DNA of 64,000 bases from Moniliella sp. 'wahieum' (Eukaryota; Basidiomycota; Moniliellomycetes; Moniliellales; Moniliellaceae). Positions 33,431 to 45,120 of this stretch are shown here, piece by piece. The stretch's first letter is position 1. Each line of letters starts with the position of its first letter. The notes under the pieces were generated by a model. That model was not told the DNA's origin. It saw nothing but the letters and a program-made list of their open reading frames with translations, and made no database searches. The position numbers and the translations under genes are program-made. The stretch spans positions 248,001 through 312,000 of the forward strand of contig RSEE01000020.1 in assembly GCA_003971905.1 (NCBI GenBank), read 5' to 3'.

Positions 33431-35783
33431 TTATACCTTCCCTTTGACCCGGGGCTTGGGTTGAAACTTGCTCCCTGCCTTCGCGATTGCTTGGAATGGA
33501 AGCATACTCTGAGTCGCCGGTTGCGCCCGTTTCTGACTCGGTTTGCTGGGCTCCTCTTCTGAATGGGCACGTAGGAAATCACGCGCTTTCTTGAAAGCAA
33601 GCCAGCTGTTGCCACGGCGGTCTAGAGGGTCGGGAGCACAGGCGTCCCGCACCTCGTGGAGAGTGGAAAGTCGGTCAGGGTAAGGTGGAGAAATGGCTGG
33701 CACTGGCCTCCAGCGTGGGTGCCAGGCCCAACGCAGCCTCCTGCACGTCACCCTGTAGCCAAACATCAAACACCCCGGCCCACTCCTTGGCGGGATGAGG
33801 GAATTCCTTGTTGATCAGCACCGTGCGGATCGGGAGACGGTCGTACTCCTCCTCGCTGTCATAGTCCTCCTCCTCCTCGTCCTCCCCCTTCTCTCATCCT
33901 CGTCCTCCCCCTTCTCTCATCCTCGTCCTCCCCCTCCTCTTCTTTAAAGACTGCGCACGGGCTTTCCTGGCTTGCCTTTTGGCGTGCCCAGGGGCTGTCG
34001 CACTAGAGTAAGTGCTGGGGTACCACCGTGCATCATGGGCGTGGCAGGCTTTGGCAAATTCTCGCACCACCCTCTTGGTGCCCGGGACCTTGAGTGACGT
34101 GCCGGCGACAATCAGGAGGTCGGGAGGGAGGGGTTTAAGCTTCTCTGCCCTCTTGCGCGGCGGCTTGGGCTCAGGTTGGCCCTCGTCTTCCTCGAATAGC
34201 GATTTCAACACATCCGTCTCAGGCACCGGACTGAGTCCGGTTGACTTCTTTTGTGGGGGTGACGGGCAGGGCAGACAACTCTCCGACAGGGTTTTGTTGA
34301 ATGAGCGCTTGGGAAATGGGTTTGGTTGGGCTTCCATTCTTGGGGCGCACCTTAACCTTTTTGAGCCGCACCTGGGTTTCCCGCGCGCTTTCGGAACTGG
34401 TGCTTCCCATGGATCCCTGAGGCCCAACAGGTCGCGCCCAAGGCACTCCCCCACCCGTTCTGCCGATTCGTTTTGTCCCCCATATAGAACCACATCCACC
34501 TTCATCTTTCCGATTCCTCGCGAGCGCAGCCCATTCTCCCGCCGTACCTCATCCGACACTTCACAGCGCGGACACGGCACCGGCTCACCCGCTTGCAAAA
34601 GTTGGAGTGCGTCTTCGCAGCAGAGCACGCTAGCCCCAGACTCTTTGGGAGGATACCCCACATCCTCCGAAAGGGAGAGCGTACAGGGGCAAAGGGAGCA
34701 TGTGAGTGTATGCAGCGATCCGTGCAGGGGAATGCAGCGTGGGAACATGGGTTGTGGTCCTTCCTTCGGGCGTGACCAGAGCAACGCAGAATCTGACTGG
34801 GACCGAGCAAACGTCCGGCGCGACGAAAGCGAATCGCCCCGGCGGGCTCAGCGCGTTTTCTCTTCCGCAGCGGCGCATCCCCCTCCACCTTTCCCAGTCC
34901 GAACGTCAGCCCCGCTTTGGCTTCAAGTCCATCAATGTTTTGTGTATAGACACGCAAGAGCCGTCCCTGCTCATCGAGCATCTTGAGCAGATAGTGAACG
35001 AGGTGGGTTGGGCGCATCGGCCATCCGCTTCAGTTCCGAGACCATGGAATAAAATAGGCCGGTCGTCTTGCTTGAGCTGAAGAGGCGGGCGTCAAACAAG
35101 TCTTTCCCACTGGTCAATCCAGCATCGGGGTGCTGCTCCTTGAGCCGGCGGAACAAACCCTCCGACGAGCGAAAGTCGGGGATGTTGGCGGGAGCAGAGA
35201 CACTAATGCCGGCCCCGCACACCACGGCCACCCTGCGCGCACGCATCATTGCTTCAAACACTTTCCCCAGATCCGAGATTGGGTCGGTTGTCATGCGCGC
35301 AAACTCGGGAATAGATACCGAAGGAGGAAGCGGGACCTCAGCGCGTGCCCGGAGCTGTGCCAGGTCCTCAGGCGCGGGTGTAGCGCTTGGCGCACTTGGG
35401 GGCATGAGAGTGACGTTCTCTTTCTGAGAAGCAGTAGTGCTGGAAGCAGAGGACGGGGTCGGTGACGAAGAGGAGAGGGGAACCGAAGGGGACGAGGCAA
35501 GTGCCGTGATGGGACTGGAGTAGATGCTTGTGTTGGGCGGGCACGACGGCGCGTCGGGAGCGACGCAAGGGAGGCGGCGCGGGCGCAGGGCTCTCGGGCG
35601 GGTGGGGAGCGTGTGGCGCACTCCTCCTCCGTGGCCGTCTTGGGTGGCGTCTCGGCCGCCGGGCGCGCGACAGGCAGCACGATCGTCCGCCCCATCCTCG
35701 AGTTCAAAGGTGGGGGTGATGGGGTCGGAAGCGGCGTCGTGCGCGACAGGCTTGAGCTGGGGGGAAATACACGGCGAAGGCAC
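33431..35783 (-). CDS. sirtuin, Hst3/Hst4-like NAD-dependent deacetylase
   Basis: A nuclear-type sirtuin of the Hst3/Hst4 group, which in yeasts removes acetyl groups from histone H3 K56. Motifs in order: VAVVCGAGISVSAPANIPDF with RSSEGLF, then RVYTQNIDGLEAKAGL. The catalytic His is in PLHGSLHTLTCSLC. Zinc cysteines are at C-x2-C in LTCSLCPC and again at VPCPRC. The NAD-binding LLIVAGTSLKVPGTK follows, and, in another frame, VLINKEFPHPAKEW then VFDVWLQGDVQE. A Ser/Pro-rich N-terminal region of about 170 residues precedes the core and a basic tail (KPSQKRAQPATQ) follows. A long Lys/Arg/Pro-rich insert separates the second zinc pair from the NAD segment. Frame changes lie near 35000, 34780 and 33940-33870. 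The last coincides with a 23-base tandem repeat, whose unit is not a multiple of three. Confidence 0.88.
33875..33943 (-). repeat. 23-base tandem repeat inside sirtuin gene
   Basis: Two perfect 23-base units (33875-33897, 33898-33920) and most of a third. On the coding strand it is GA-rich and codes acidic residues in one frame and Arg/Gly in another. Each extra unit shifts the frame. Confidence 0.85.
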
Positions 35784-37068
35784 GGCTAGGGTTGGGGCTT
35801 GGCTTGGCTAGGGTTAGCGCCGAGCTCGGCAGGCACAACCTACCCGCGGCCATTGTCTCGTGTTGTTGTTGGCTCGATCGTCACGTGCTGGCGGGCGCAA
35901 TTGGCATGTGGCGTCACGTGCCACACGGGAGCGTGGAAGCTCAACTCAAGCGCGCTCAGCCTGAGCCGCTCACGCACTCAACGTTACGCGTTAACTGCAA
36001 CCGCGCGTGACGCGTGAGGCGTGACGATAGAATGTTGATCGTCCTGTTGAACAAATGCACGGTGGTTCAGCCTGGGCGCTCAGTCTCAGCGGAATATGCG
36101 CTTGCGGAAACAACCACTGCAGAGGCGGGCGTCCTGTTGTGGTCAATATCAATGAGTTAAGCAACCGCGGCCCGCTAACACGCCGGTCTCGTTCTGGCAG
36201 GTTCGGCAACAGCTCGGCTTCATTGGACCCAACGGTGGATCGGTTCCACCTGCCTATACCACTTATAGATGGCTGGCCAGCACGTGTCTGGTACTTTTCC
36301 TTCCCTCCGTTCCTGTGTACCACAAGCAAGGGGATGAGATGCGGTGTTATTGTCTAGCCGGTACACACCATAAATGCAGCCTGTCCCAGAGACTCGTTTC
36401 TCGGAAAAGCCAAGCGGTCTACTTCCTTGGGATGCATCTCGACTCAGCTAGTTTCTTCTTGGACGGATCTTGGCAGGAGAAACATTTCGACCCTGTTGAC
36501 GTCAATGATCTCCCCAATCTCCACTAACATTTAACCTCCTCCGTCGAAGGCATGTCTCTCCCACCCCTTCGGTCTCAACTCGACCATGACGTTGTATTCC
36601 ATGGACTCGCAGTCCACCATTGGCATGATATGGAGCAAAACTGCTCTGTATTTTACCGCCCTTGTTTCTCTCTATGTCCTCCGTATAGTCGGTCTCGTCA
36701 AAGTCGCCTTATAGCAAGCTGTACTAGTACGAACCTATTGTATTAGCTGTCAATTGCAGATTACTGTTAAGACGAACTAACCCCAAATCAAGGCGAAAAA
36801 TATGGGCGACGGACAAAAGAGAGGAAGTGCAAACCCCACCGTCAAACGCTCTACTGCTCAACGAATAACTTCCGTGATCCACCATGATGCATGATGGTGT
36901 CCTCCTACATTTCCTGGGGGCTTGAGCCTTGAGCTCTGAAATACCCCAATTGGATAGTATAGCAGTCGCTCACGCATACATCTGCCCAGCAATGAAACAC
37001 AAGACTAAAAGAGCCGTGACGCGTGACGGTCCACTCGCAGTGGGGGCTCTCCGAGTGGCAAAAAACTT
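35784..37068. other. intergenic, no gene recognised
   Basis: No conserved coding sequence. ACGCGTG/GGCGTGA heptamers lie at 36003-36024, and an ATGATGCATGATG patch at 36882-36897. Confidence 0.5.
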
Positions 37069-37155
37069 CTCTCCGACCGGGAATCGAACCCGGGTCTCGT
37101 CCGGACGTCCAGATCAATGACAGGGACGTGTCATAGCCACTAAACTATCGGGAGA
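37069..37155 (-). tRNA. tRNA-Asp (anticodon GTC) with intron
   Basis: Minus-strand cloverleaf with T arm CCGGG/CCCGG and loop TTCGATT, anticodon stem CGTCC/GGACG, and anticodon GTC followed by an intron of about 14 nt. The discriminator is G. The acceptor reads TCTCCCGA against TCGGAGA; one C too many in the C run would explain the extra base. A run of T on the coding strand (37060-37065) is the Pol III terminator. Confidence 0.9.
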
Positions 37156-37842
37156 TACGTACTGTGGATGTTGTGGCTACAAAAGTAGTTGACTTATTTT
37201 TCGCCCTGCCCTACACATCGACCGGACTCCCCCTTCCCGATTCACAGAAACTGGTATCATATTCTTATGCCAATAGCGATTGATCGATCTACGTGCAGAA
37301 ATAGACATAGATCACTAGCGTCCTTCCGAGCGACCAGGGAAGGGAGCCAGCAAGCATGCGGCATGCTGCTCTCGATATATCCAGGGGGAATAGTGTGTTG
37401 ATGTAGCGGGAAGTACAGTGGCGAGGAAAGGGGGGGAAAGAGTAGAAAAGAAGCCATGGGCATGGGGGCACCGCGCACATCTTCATGACCTTCCCAATAA
37501 TGGGTCTGCCGCTCCAGAGTGGGGGTGGCCACCGAAGAAACGCGATGCGGGCGAATCGATTTGTCGGTCACAGTGGCCGTAGACAAGGGCCGGTCTTGGC
37601 CAGGATAGGATTCCTCCTATTCTGGAGGAGGAAGTTCGGTGGTCGATAAACTTTCCGCACGCACGCATGTCTCTTCCAGCGAGGACCGAGCGAAGAGGAG
37701 GACACACTGCTCCCGGGGGCTGGGCTCGAGCTGAGAGAGGGGAAGGACTCGGCTTCCGAGTGGTGTGGCGTCGGCCGCGCTCGTGATCCCTCTTCGTCCC
37801 CTTCATCCGTCCAGAGACCACTGCTCATCCGTCCCGACGCAC
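37156..37842. other. intergenic, no gene recognised
   Basis: Nothing recognisable was seen between tRNA-Asp and the 3' end of the BEM2-like gene, which may include its 3' UTR. Confidence 0.4.
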
Positions 37843-40800
37843 TCAGCGGTCCGACTCTCCCACATCCGTCTCGTCCTCCATGTCAAAGAGCACATCATAC
37901 TGCTCAATCATGATCTTGACACGTGCGCCGCACGACCAATGTTGCTCATCCCAATGCAACCGGGTCCGCCCCGGGGGGGTTGAGCGACGTGCCGAATACC
38001 AGCCCGAGGTTGTGGGCCGGCATCGAGTTGAGTTTGGATTCGGCTGCGACACGGGTCAGATGCTGAATCGTTCGCCGCAGCAAGACATAGTGCGCGGTGG
38101 GAAGGAACGGATAATGCCGCGGATAACAGCGTGGAGTTGACTCGGCTCGTCCAGTTGCTCTGCTGTGATAAGGTGGTGGTAGAAAGCAAAGGGGACCACT
38201 GGCTCGGGCATGTCACGGTACCACTGCTTGACCACGCCAGAGAGCGTGTGCGGGTCGGAAAACTCGCCAGTGAGCAAATCAATCGAGGAGAGGGGCTTGG
38301 TGTCAAGAAGTTTCTTCAGCACATTGATCGTGTTCTTAGCGCCCGAGACGCGGTAGAGCCCCACCTCTGTCAAGTGCCGGGCCTCGATCACACGGAACAG
38401 TGTTTCGATTGGAGCGGGCACAGCGCCTTCCCGCTCGGCCAGGGTGAGCAGGTTGACTCCAAAATGGGCTGGACAGCCAGCGAGGATGGCATCCGCCCCC
38501 CATGCAGCAACGATTGGTCAAACATCGCCGCCGCATTATCGATCGCCCGGACCCAGGAGGAGAGCTCAGATGGCCCCGTAGCCTGGAATACGTGTCGGCC
38601 CCCATCAGACGAGGTGAGATGGAAGACATACGGCCGGTCGGCAGATGCAGCGGCGGAGACTGTCGCACGGCCGACCTTGATTTGTGAGCCGGTTTGGACG
38701 AGGTTTGAACCACCATTAAGAGTTCATCAACGGAGCGAGGGCCTTCCCGATCGAGACTTGCAACACTGTTGCCCCTCGGAGCGCCCCGGAAGGGCGGAAC
38801 AAGGCTGTTACCCTGCGCGATCGCCGTTCGGGTGCTGACGTCGGCCGAGAGGGAAGCAACGAGGACGAAGATTGTGTAGGGTGGAAAAGGTTGTAGAGAG
38901 GGCTGTGGGGAGTGGTACCCGAGAGGTGTGCTCGGCACAGGTGAAGGGAGCGCTGCGCGCAGCGGCGGCTCCTCCTGCCATTGGCGAAAGGGGGAAGACA
39001 GAGGGAGGGGGAAGGCTAACAGGGGTGGGGGCAAGGCCAGAGACAGGAACAAGGGAGGGGGAAGAAGCCATAGCAACTGGGCGAGATTGGGCAACGTAGT
39101 TCTGCAGTTCTGCTGCAGCAGCGCGGATACGTTTCCGAGCAGCATGCTCTTCGGCCAAGAAAGCAGAGAACACACGGCTTTTGGGTGGAGGGATGTTCCC
39201 CGCCTCGCGCTGTGCATCCTCCTTGAACAGCCTTCGATCCCACACCGAAGCTGCCAAAACGCCTTGGATGGTCCGCAGCCGAGCCCCCGCCACTTCGGGA
39301 TCCACGATCGACGGCCCTGCCCCCGGGGCAACCTGAAGGCTTCCTTCCACCAAGCCATGGACAAGACGATGTGGATCCCACGCAATCAAGCCCGCGGGCG
39401 CCTCATAGGGCTGAGTATAGGTCTGGGCTATGCATCCCAACACCCAACCAATATCGATCGCAGACGCAGGAGCATCCGAGCCCGTATCTTGCATCCAGAG
39501 GAGACGGCCTGGGCAGGTGTGGGGCCCAACCCCCACAATGTTTCCAGGTCGGCATTGCGTTCCGCAGCGACCGCCTGCCATGCAGCAGAAAAAATGCGCG
39601 ACTCGTGCGAAGTCAAACCCGACGCCAATGCACTTGCGACAAAACTGCTCACGCACGGCGTCGTCATCACTTCTTCGGGGGAAGGGGGCGTACCCACTGG
39701 CCGCTGACGCGCCAAACGGGCACGCGAAATATACAACGCGTCCAAAAGAATCAGCATACGCTGCTTCCTGCGCTGGATACCGAGTTGCGGAGTAATCCTA
39801 GAGTATAAAGTCAGTTTTCCATAGCACATCTCAAAAGATGACAACGTACACTTGCGCAGCCACCCATCCACGGAGCATATGTTGCACAGCACACCCGAAC
39901 GTCAGGGCCGCTGGGAGAGCACGGAGGAGCAATTTGGCATCCTTCACGGGGGCAGGGGCAGGGGAAGGGCTGGGCGAAGCGAAGCCGAAGTCGAAGTCGA
40001 GGAGGGAACCCCCGCCACTTGGGGTGCGACCGAGACAGAGTCAAGCACACCATACATGCTCAAATCGTGCCAGTCATCCTTCTTCTTCCCTCCTAACACC
40101 TGCGACGGGAACCACGCCAACGGAGAGGATTGTCTTTGCCTCTCCAACAGAGACGCAGCGATAGACCAGTCCCGACGGGTGATCTTGTGGAGGTAGATGC
40201 ACACCACACTCTCAAGGAATTGCACCACCTCACTTGCCGATGCCGTGTCCACGTCCAGCGTTTCCTCTCCACCCATAGAAGTTGGAGGAGGGAGGCTGGG
40301 CAGATCTGAGTCTCTCGAATGCACCAGCGTAGCCAGGGCGAAGGACTGCACCAGGTCCGCGTGCGCCGAAGCCACGTCCCCGCTTAGCTCACCAGGAGAA
40401 CGCAAAAAGTCCGAAGCTAACCCCCATAGTTGAGGAGAGTCATAAAAGTCTTGTGCACCGTTCCACCCATAATCTGAGAATCGAGACGACAGCTAGTTGC
40501 ACACTGGCTGGGGTGGGCGATGGCGCGGTCGTTGTCGCAGGCCGTGCAGGGGCTGCTGTCCAAAGCGGAAAGAAAGGAGGGGTGGTCGTCTCGGTAGCAT
40601 GATGGGCATGTTGGAACCGAGCAACGAGCAATTGGAAAAATTGCACCCCCGTGCAAAGGGAACGATATGTGTCGATAAAGATTTGTTGCAAAGCAAGGGT
40701 GTCGAGACGTAACTTAGCAGGCGATGTAGCGGGCATTCGGATTCCTGGTTGGTCACCACGGCGGGTAAATGGAAACTCCCAACACCATTAGATCGACTTC

Positions 40801-43800
40801 AAGCAGGTCAGTGACAATTGAACAATGGAAATGTGAGGTGAACAGGGTCTTACGTACCAAGACGGTCGAGGGAAGCAAACTTGACCTCAACATGTACCGT
40901 CACCTGGTGGGAGATGGCAGAACGCGTAGGCTGGCGGAAGGAAGACGAGCGCGAGTGCCGCTTGACTCCAATCTCGAGGTCTTGCGAAACACGGCGCGCA
41001 GCCTTGGAGGATCGCGAACGAAGGGGGCTGGTCGGCGTAGTGGCCCCGAGTTGGGGTCCTCATCTTCGACCCCAATGGGGCGAAGTGTCAAGGATGAGTC
41101 CACCACCAAGTCACCCACATTACGCCGCAAAGTATCCCCAGGACCAAAGAGGTCGCCCCATCCACTACCAAAAGAGAGAGGTGAGCGTGGCAATCGTCGC
41201 TCGGGGAATAGAAAGGGCCCCATCCAAAGATCCCTCCAGATGCAAGCCGAGACCCGGTACAAGCGCAGGGATGGACTGGGTCCGTGGGATGGGCTGGGAC
41301 ATGTCCGCGACCGAAAGGAGCGGAACGGGCGACGTAGTAAGTAGAGGGAGGGTCGCATTCGCTTCCACATATGCGGGTAAAGTCGATTTTTCCAAAGGAC
41401 CGGTAGAGGAAGGGGGTTCAACATCGAATGAGCGCTGGGAGAAAGTGTGCCAACACCCCATCCGACACGGGCGGATCCGGGGTTTGCCCCCATGAGGCAA
41501 ACAGAGCCCGATACTCTGGCCGGAGTGGGGCCACAGGAGTGTAAGGTGCTGTGGGACGTGCAGCGAGGATGGTAATTCTGTCGGCTTGCTTCGGGCTAAG
41601 AGACACTTTGGGTATCTGCCGCCTCAGTCGGGTGCAACAAAGGGCGTCCCCAAAGAATGGGATCGGGGCAATTGCTGTTCCGCTGGGAAGGCGTGCATAC
41701 GCGCGTACTTGCACTCGGGAGGGCCGAGGGCGGGAAGTAAAGGCCGATCCAGTGCGAGCTCAGTGAATCCAAGACGCTCCAAGGCAGGAGCCCAACCACG
41801 CGTACGCGATTCTGATCTCCGGGACTAATAAAGCGCCACGCCGAGTCCAAGCGCGCCACAGGCGAGAGCAGATGGCGGCTGCCACGCTGCCCACCCGATG
41901 TGGTCCCCATACGTTTGAAGGTAGGTTGTCACGGCGATCCAATGACGCAGCACCTTGGCACGTACGCGAGCGTCAGATTCCCCACTGCCCAAGGGTGCAG
42001 GAGAGGAGTTGGTCCAAGCAGGCCTTGGTGAGGGGATGGACTTGCGTTGACGACCACGAAAGGAAACGCTTCCAGCACGGGAGGTAAGCAGCGCGCCCAC
42101 ATCCGCATACGGAACCAGAAACTCCCTGCCAACTCCACATGCCAGCTTGGACTTGTTCAGCTACCTCAGTCGGGTCAAGGGATATAACGAGCTCGGGGGG
42201 GAAGTGCCCCTGCAACAAGGGAGAGATCAGGGCGCTCTTGCACCTTGGGGGAAGTCATGGGGGAGGGCGCCCGCGAAGCGCTCCTGGATTGCAGCTCAGC
42301 TACCAATGCAGTGATGGTGTCAATAGGAGCGTTTGTCCCGGTAGCGCGTGCTGCGTGCACTCCCACATCTTGCAGGCTTTGTAGCATAGCAGATTGATAC
42401 CGCTGCGGGATGAGCTCCGGGGTAAGGAGCGTGAGGAGAACCTGTACTCGATTTCCTGCCTTGAATGCAGTAGTGGAAGCAGATGATCCAGTTTCGACCA
42501 TGGCTGAGTTGAGCACACTCAGATGTCCAGCCAACGAACCAAGCACCTGCAGGGACGCCTCCGGGCCCCGAGAAAGAGAAGCGACCCACAGGGCGCGGGC
42601 AAATTCGGCAACCTGAGACTCTTCATCAGTGGCGGAGACGGACTGAAGCTGGGTGGCAAACATAAACTCATGTGCGAGTGCAGTAAGAGTACCCTTGTCC
42701 ACTCGTCCAGCCCAAGTCCAGGGTCCTCTTGTGCACTGGAAAGGTCGAGATCACCATGCTTCCCTGGCTGGTGCCAACGCGGAGGGCCCTCAGGCAGTCG
42801 TACCGAGAACTGGAAAGAGACGCATGCGAGTTGCTCCTCTCTCTCGTATCATGGAGATAGCAAATGCACATTCCCCGTAGGGCTTTGGTTGCGCGAATTT
42901 GAAGTCAAGGCCAGGGTCTTGAGTGTGTCCGGAAGGGAGTGGGAAAGCAATGAACCAGTTGAGTCTTCTCGTTGCGGGGGAAGGGGGCGTGAGGAGCTGG
43001 ATGAGGAGGAAATTGGAATCGGGATTGGGAGTGGAGTGGAGACGTTTGACCCCGCCTCAGATGGGGGAAAGAGGGCACGCACTTCGTCCGCAACACTCGA
43101 AGGCAGTTTGTACATGCACAAGTTTCCATCCCGCAGCTGGACCTTATAAGGCTTCCACGGTTTCTTTTCTTTCGATCCCTTTTCAGGAGTATAAGATGTC
43201 TGGCTACTCTTGGATAAGAAGCCCTGCAGCTGCACCCCGGGGGGTAGCTCAGCTACTCCACCTAGATGAAGGGTAGACTGGTGTCGGAGACGTGTTCCCG
43301 CACTTCCGGGTCGTTGAGGTGGGAAAAAGCGCGGACGGCTGAGGGGAAGGGCAGGCGATAGCGGCCGTTTTGAAGGCGAGCCAGGTGAGGGGCCACCTTG
43401 TACCCCAGAAACAACAGCGGTAGCAGACGAAGAGGAAGGGAAAACGCCTGCCGGGTAATGAGGGTGCGCTGAGGGCATCGAGGACAACTTGGGGGATACC
43501 CATGGCACTCGCAGCACCAAAAGGTCCGGATTGCCCCGATTGCGAGGGCGAGCCAACGAGTCAGAGACGGAGAACGAGAATGACTCAGATGCCGTTCGCA
43601 GAGGCGAAGGTGCGCGTGCATACTCCGCCTCAGTGTCCTTGTCCTTCTCCTTGTCCCGCTTGCTCAACCCAAAAGGTAGGCGGGAAGGCTTGCGCGTGTG
43701 GCCAGTCTCCGTTGAGTCCCGCCGAGGCCTAAACTTGTGAGGTGAGAGCGATGAAGTTTTCCCACCAGGCAAGAGGCGAGGGAGGGGGCTGACCCTCCCT

Positions 43801-44387
43801 GTTGGCGTGGGCCCGCTTGGAGCCGAGGGCATTGAAGGCATACCCGGTAGCGAGCCCATTTGGGTGTCACTCGATGCCTGGCTGCTGGGACTGGGGGCTT
43901 GGATGGGAGAAGGGGAAGGACCGCGGGGAGGGACGGGTACCGTCATCCTTGTCGCCTGGAAAGGGCGAGCAGGCTGGGGTTGGAGAAGACCGATCCCACC
44001 TGCGGGAGGAGGGGTGGGAGAAGCAAGGGGCAATTGGTCATCGCTGGGATGTGGGTTCAAAAGCGGGGGGTTGAGGTGGGCGCCCGGGACTGGGGACACG
44101 GCGGGTGAGGAAGCGGGCGAAGGGGAGGCGGCGCGCTGCACGAAGTAGTCGCGGTTGGAGCGCGGAGCAGGAGCCTCGCGCAGTTGCTATGCGAGAGTGA
44201 CTTGAAGGGAGCCAGGGCAGGGTGGCCCCGGCATGGGAGGAGGGGTGCTGGATGGCTGGTCGGGGGCAGCGCTGGGCTGGTCGGAGTGCTGCTCGGCGGG
44301 TGGATGGCGGGGCGCTGACTGGCTTGGCTTGCGTGGGCGGAGGAAGAAGCCGAAGGAGCGCGAGGACTCGGCGGGAGCGCTGGGCAT
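37843..44387 (-). CDS. BEM2: Bem2-like RhoGAP with RasGEF-like and PH domains
   Basis: A very large Rho GTPase-activating protein; the span of about 2180 codons equals the size of yeast Bem2 (2167 residues). The start MPSAPAESSRSFGFFLRPRK opens a Ser/Pro-rich region. An N-terminal PH-like half domain reads VQLQGFLSKSSQ and KPYKVQLRDGNLCMYKLP (about 43140). Helical sequence with a RasGEF-like stretch follows: AKVLRHWIAVTTYLQTYGDH (about 41930-41990) and ITPQLGIQRRKQRMLILLDA (about 39740-39800). A PH domain end (YVFHLTSSDGGRHVFQATG, then ELSSWVRAIDNAA, about 38520-38640) precedes the RhoGAP domain. That has the Arg finger in EVGLYRVSGAKNTINVL, then LSGVVKQWYRDMPEPVVPF, and after another frame change NSMPAHNLGLVFGTSLNP. 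It ends IMIEQYDVLFDMEDE. The frame changes at least a dozen times; introns and indels cannot be separated everywhere. In yeast Bem2 acts on Rho1/Cdc42 in budding and polarity. Confidence 0.8.
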
Positions 44388-45023
44388 GGCGGCGACGGAG
44401 AGGGGGACGGGGAGGGGGGCGGGGACAGAGCCGGAGCCGGAGACGAGACAGCGGCAGCAACGGGCGTGGCGTGGCGGAGCGTCGGCGTCTCCGCGGGCGA
44501 GGAGGAGGGCGGGGGGAGGCAGGGCGAGGCTGGGCGGGCACGTGGCGGTGGTGGTGAGGCGTGGCGATGGGATGCTTCTGCCGGCGCTGCGCTTGATGCT
44601 GGTGCTGCTAGCCGCCTGCTGCCGCCTGCCGCGCCCTGCCGCACCTCGCTTCCCGCCAGCCAGGCGCGCCGCACGCACAGCAGCGCAGTGTCCGCGGAGT
44701 GGCACCCGCTGCGCTGCCCTCGCACGGCGCCAGTCGCCTGCGCCGCGCGCTGCGCTGCAGGGAAGGCGCGTCGCTGCTGTCGCGGGCGGGCTGATCAGCA
44801 GGCACAGCCCCTGTGCTGCCCCTTGGCCCTGACGCAGACGTGGAACCTGGAAGCTGGGTAGGGTTGTGCCTGTTTCCGGCCGCCAGCGCAGCCCAGCGCA
44901 GGCCACGAGCCAACCCTGCCCAGCCAACCCTGCCCACCGGCAACCCCAGATCATCCATTTCGATCAGCGTTCCATATCCAATGTGCCCTGGTCCTGAATC
45001 GGTGTGTTGTGCAATGTTCAAAC

Positions 45024-45120
45024 TAGTCACGGTCACTAGCACTAGTCACCAGTCACCGGTCACCGCTACTAGTCAAGCTAGTCACCGGGCATTACCTAAC
45101 TGTGATAGTCACCTACTAGT
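45024..45120. repeat. ACTAGTC/ACCGGTC heptamer patch
   Basis: ACTAGTC, ACCAGTC and ACCGGTC units follow in 7-base phase, then more ACTAGTC-like units with irregular spacing. Confidence 0.75.

Noticed and set aside
37069-37155. tRNA-Asp as a tRNA pseudogene because of an extra acceptor base
   Set aside because: All arms, anticodon, intron and terminator are intact; the extra C lies in a C run like the other suspected errors.
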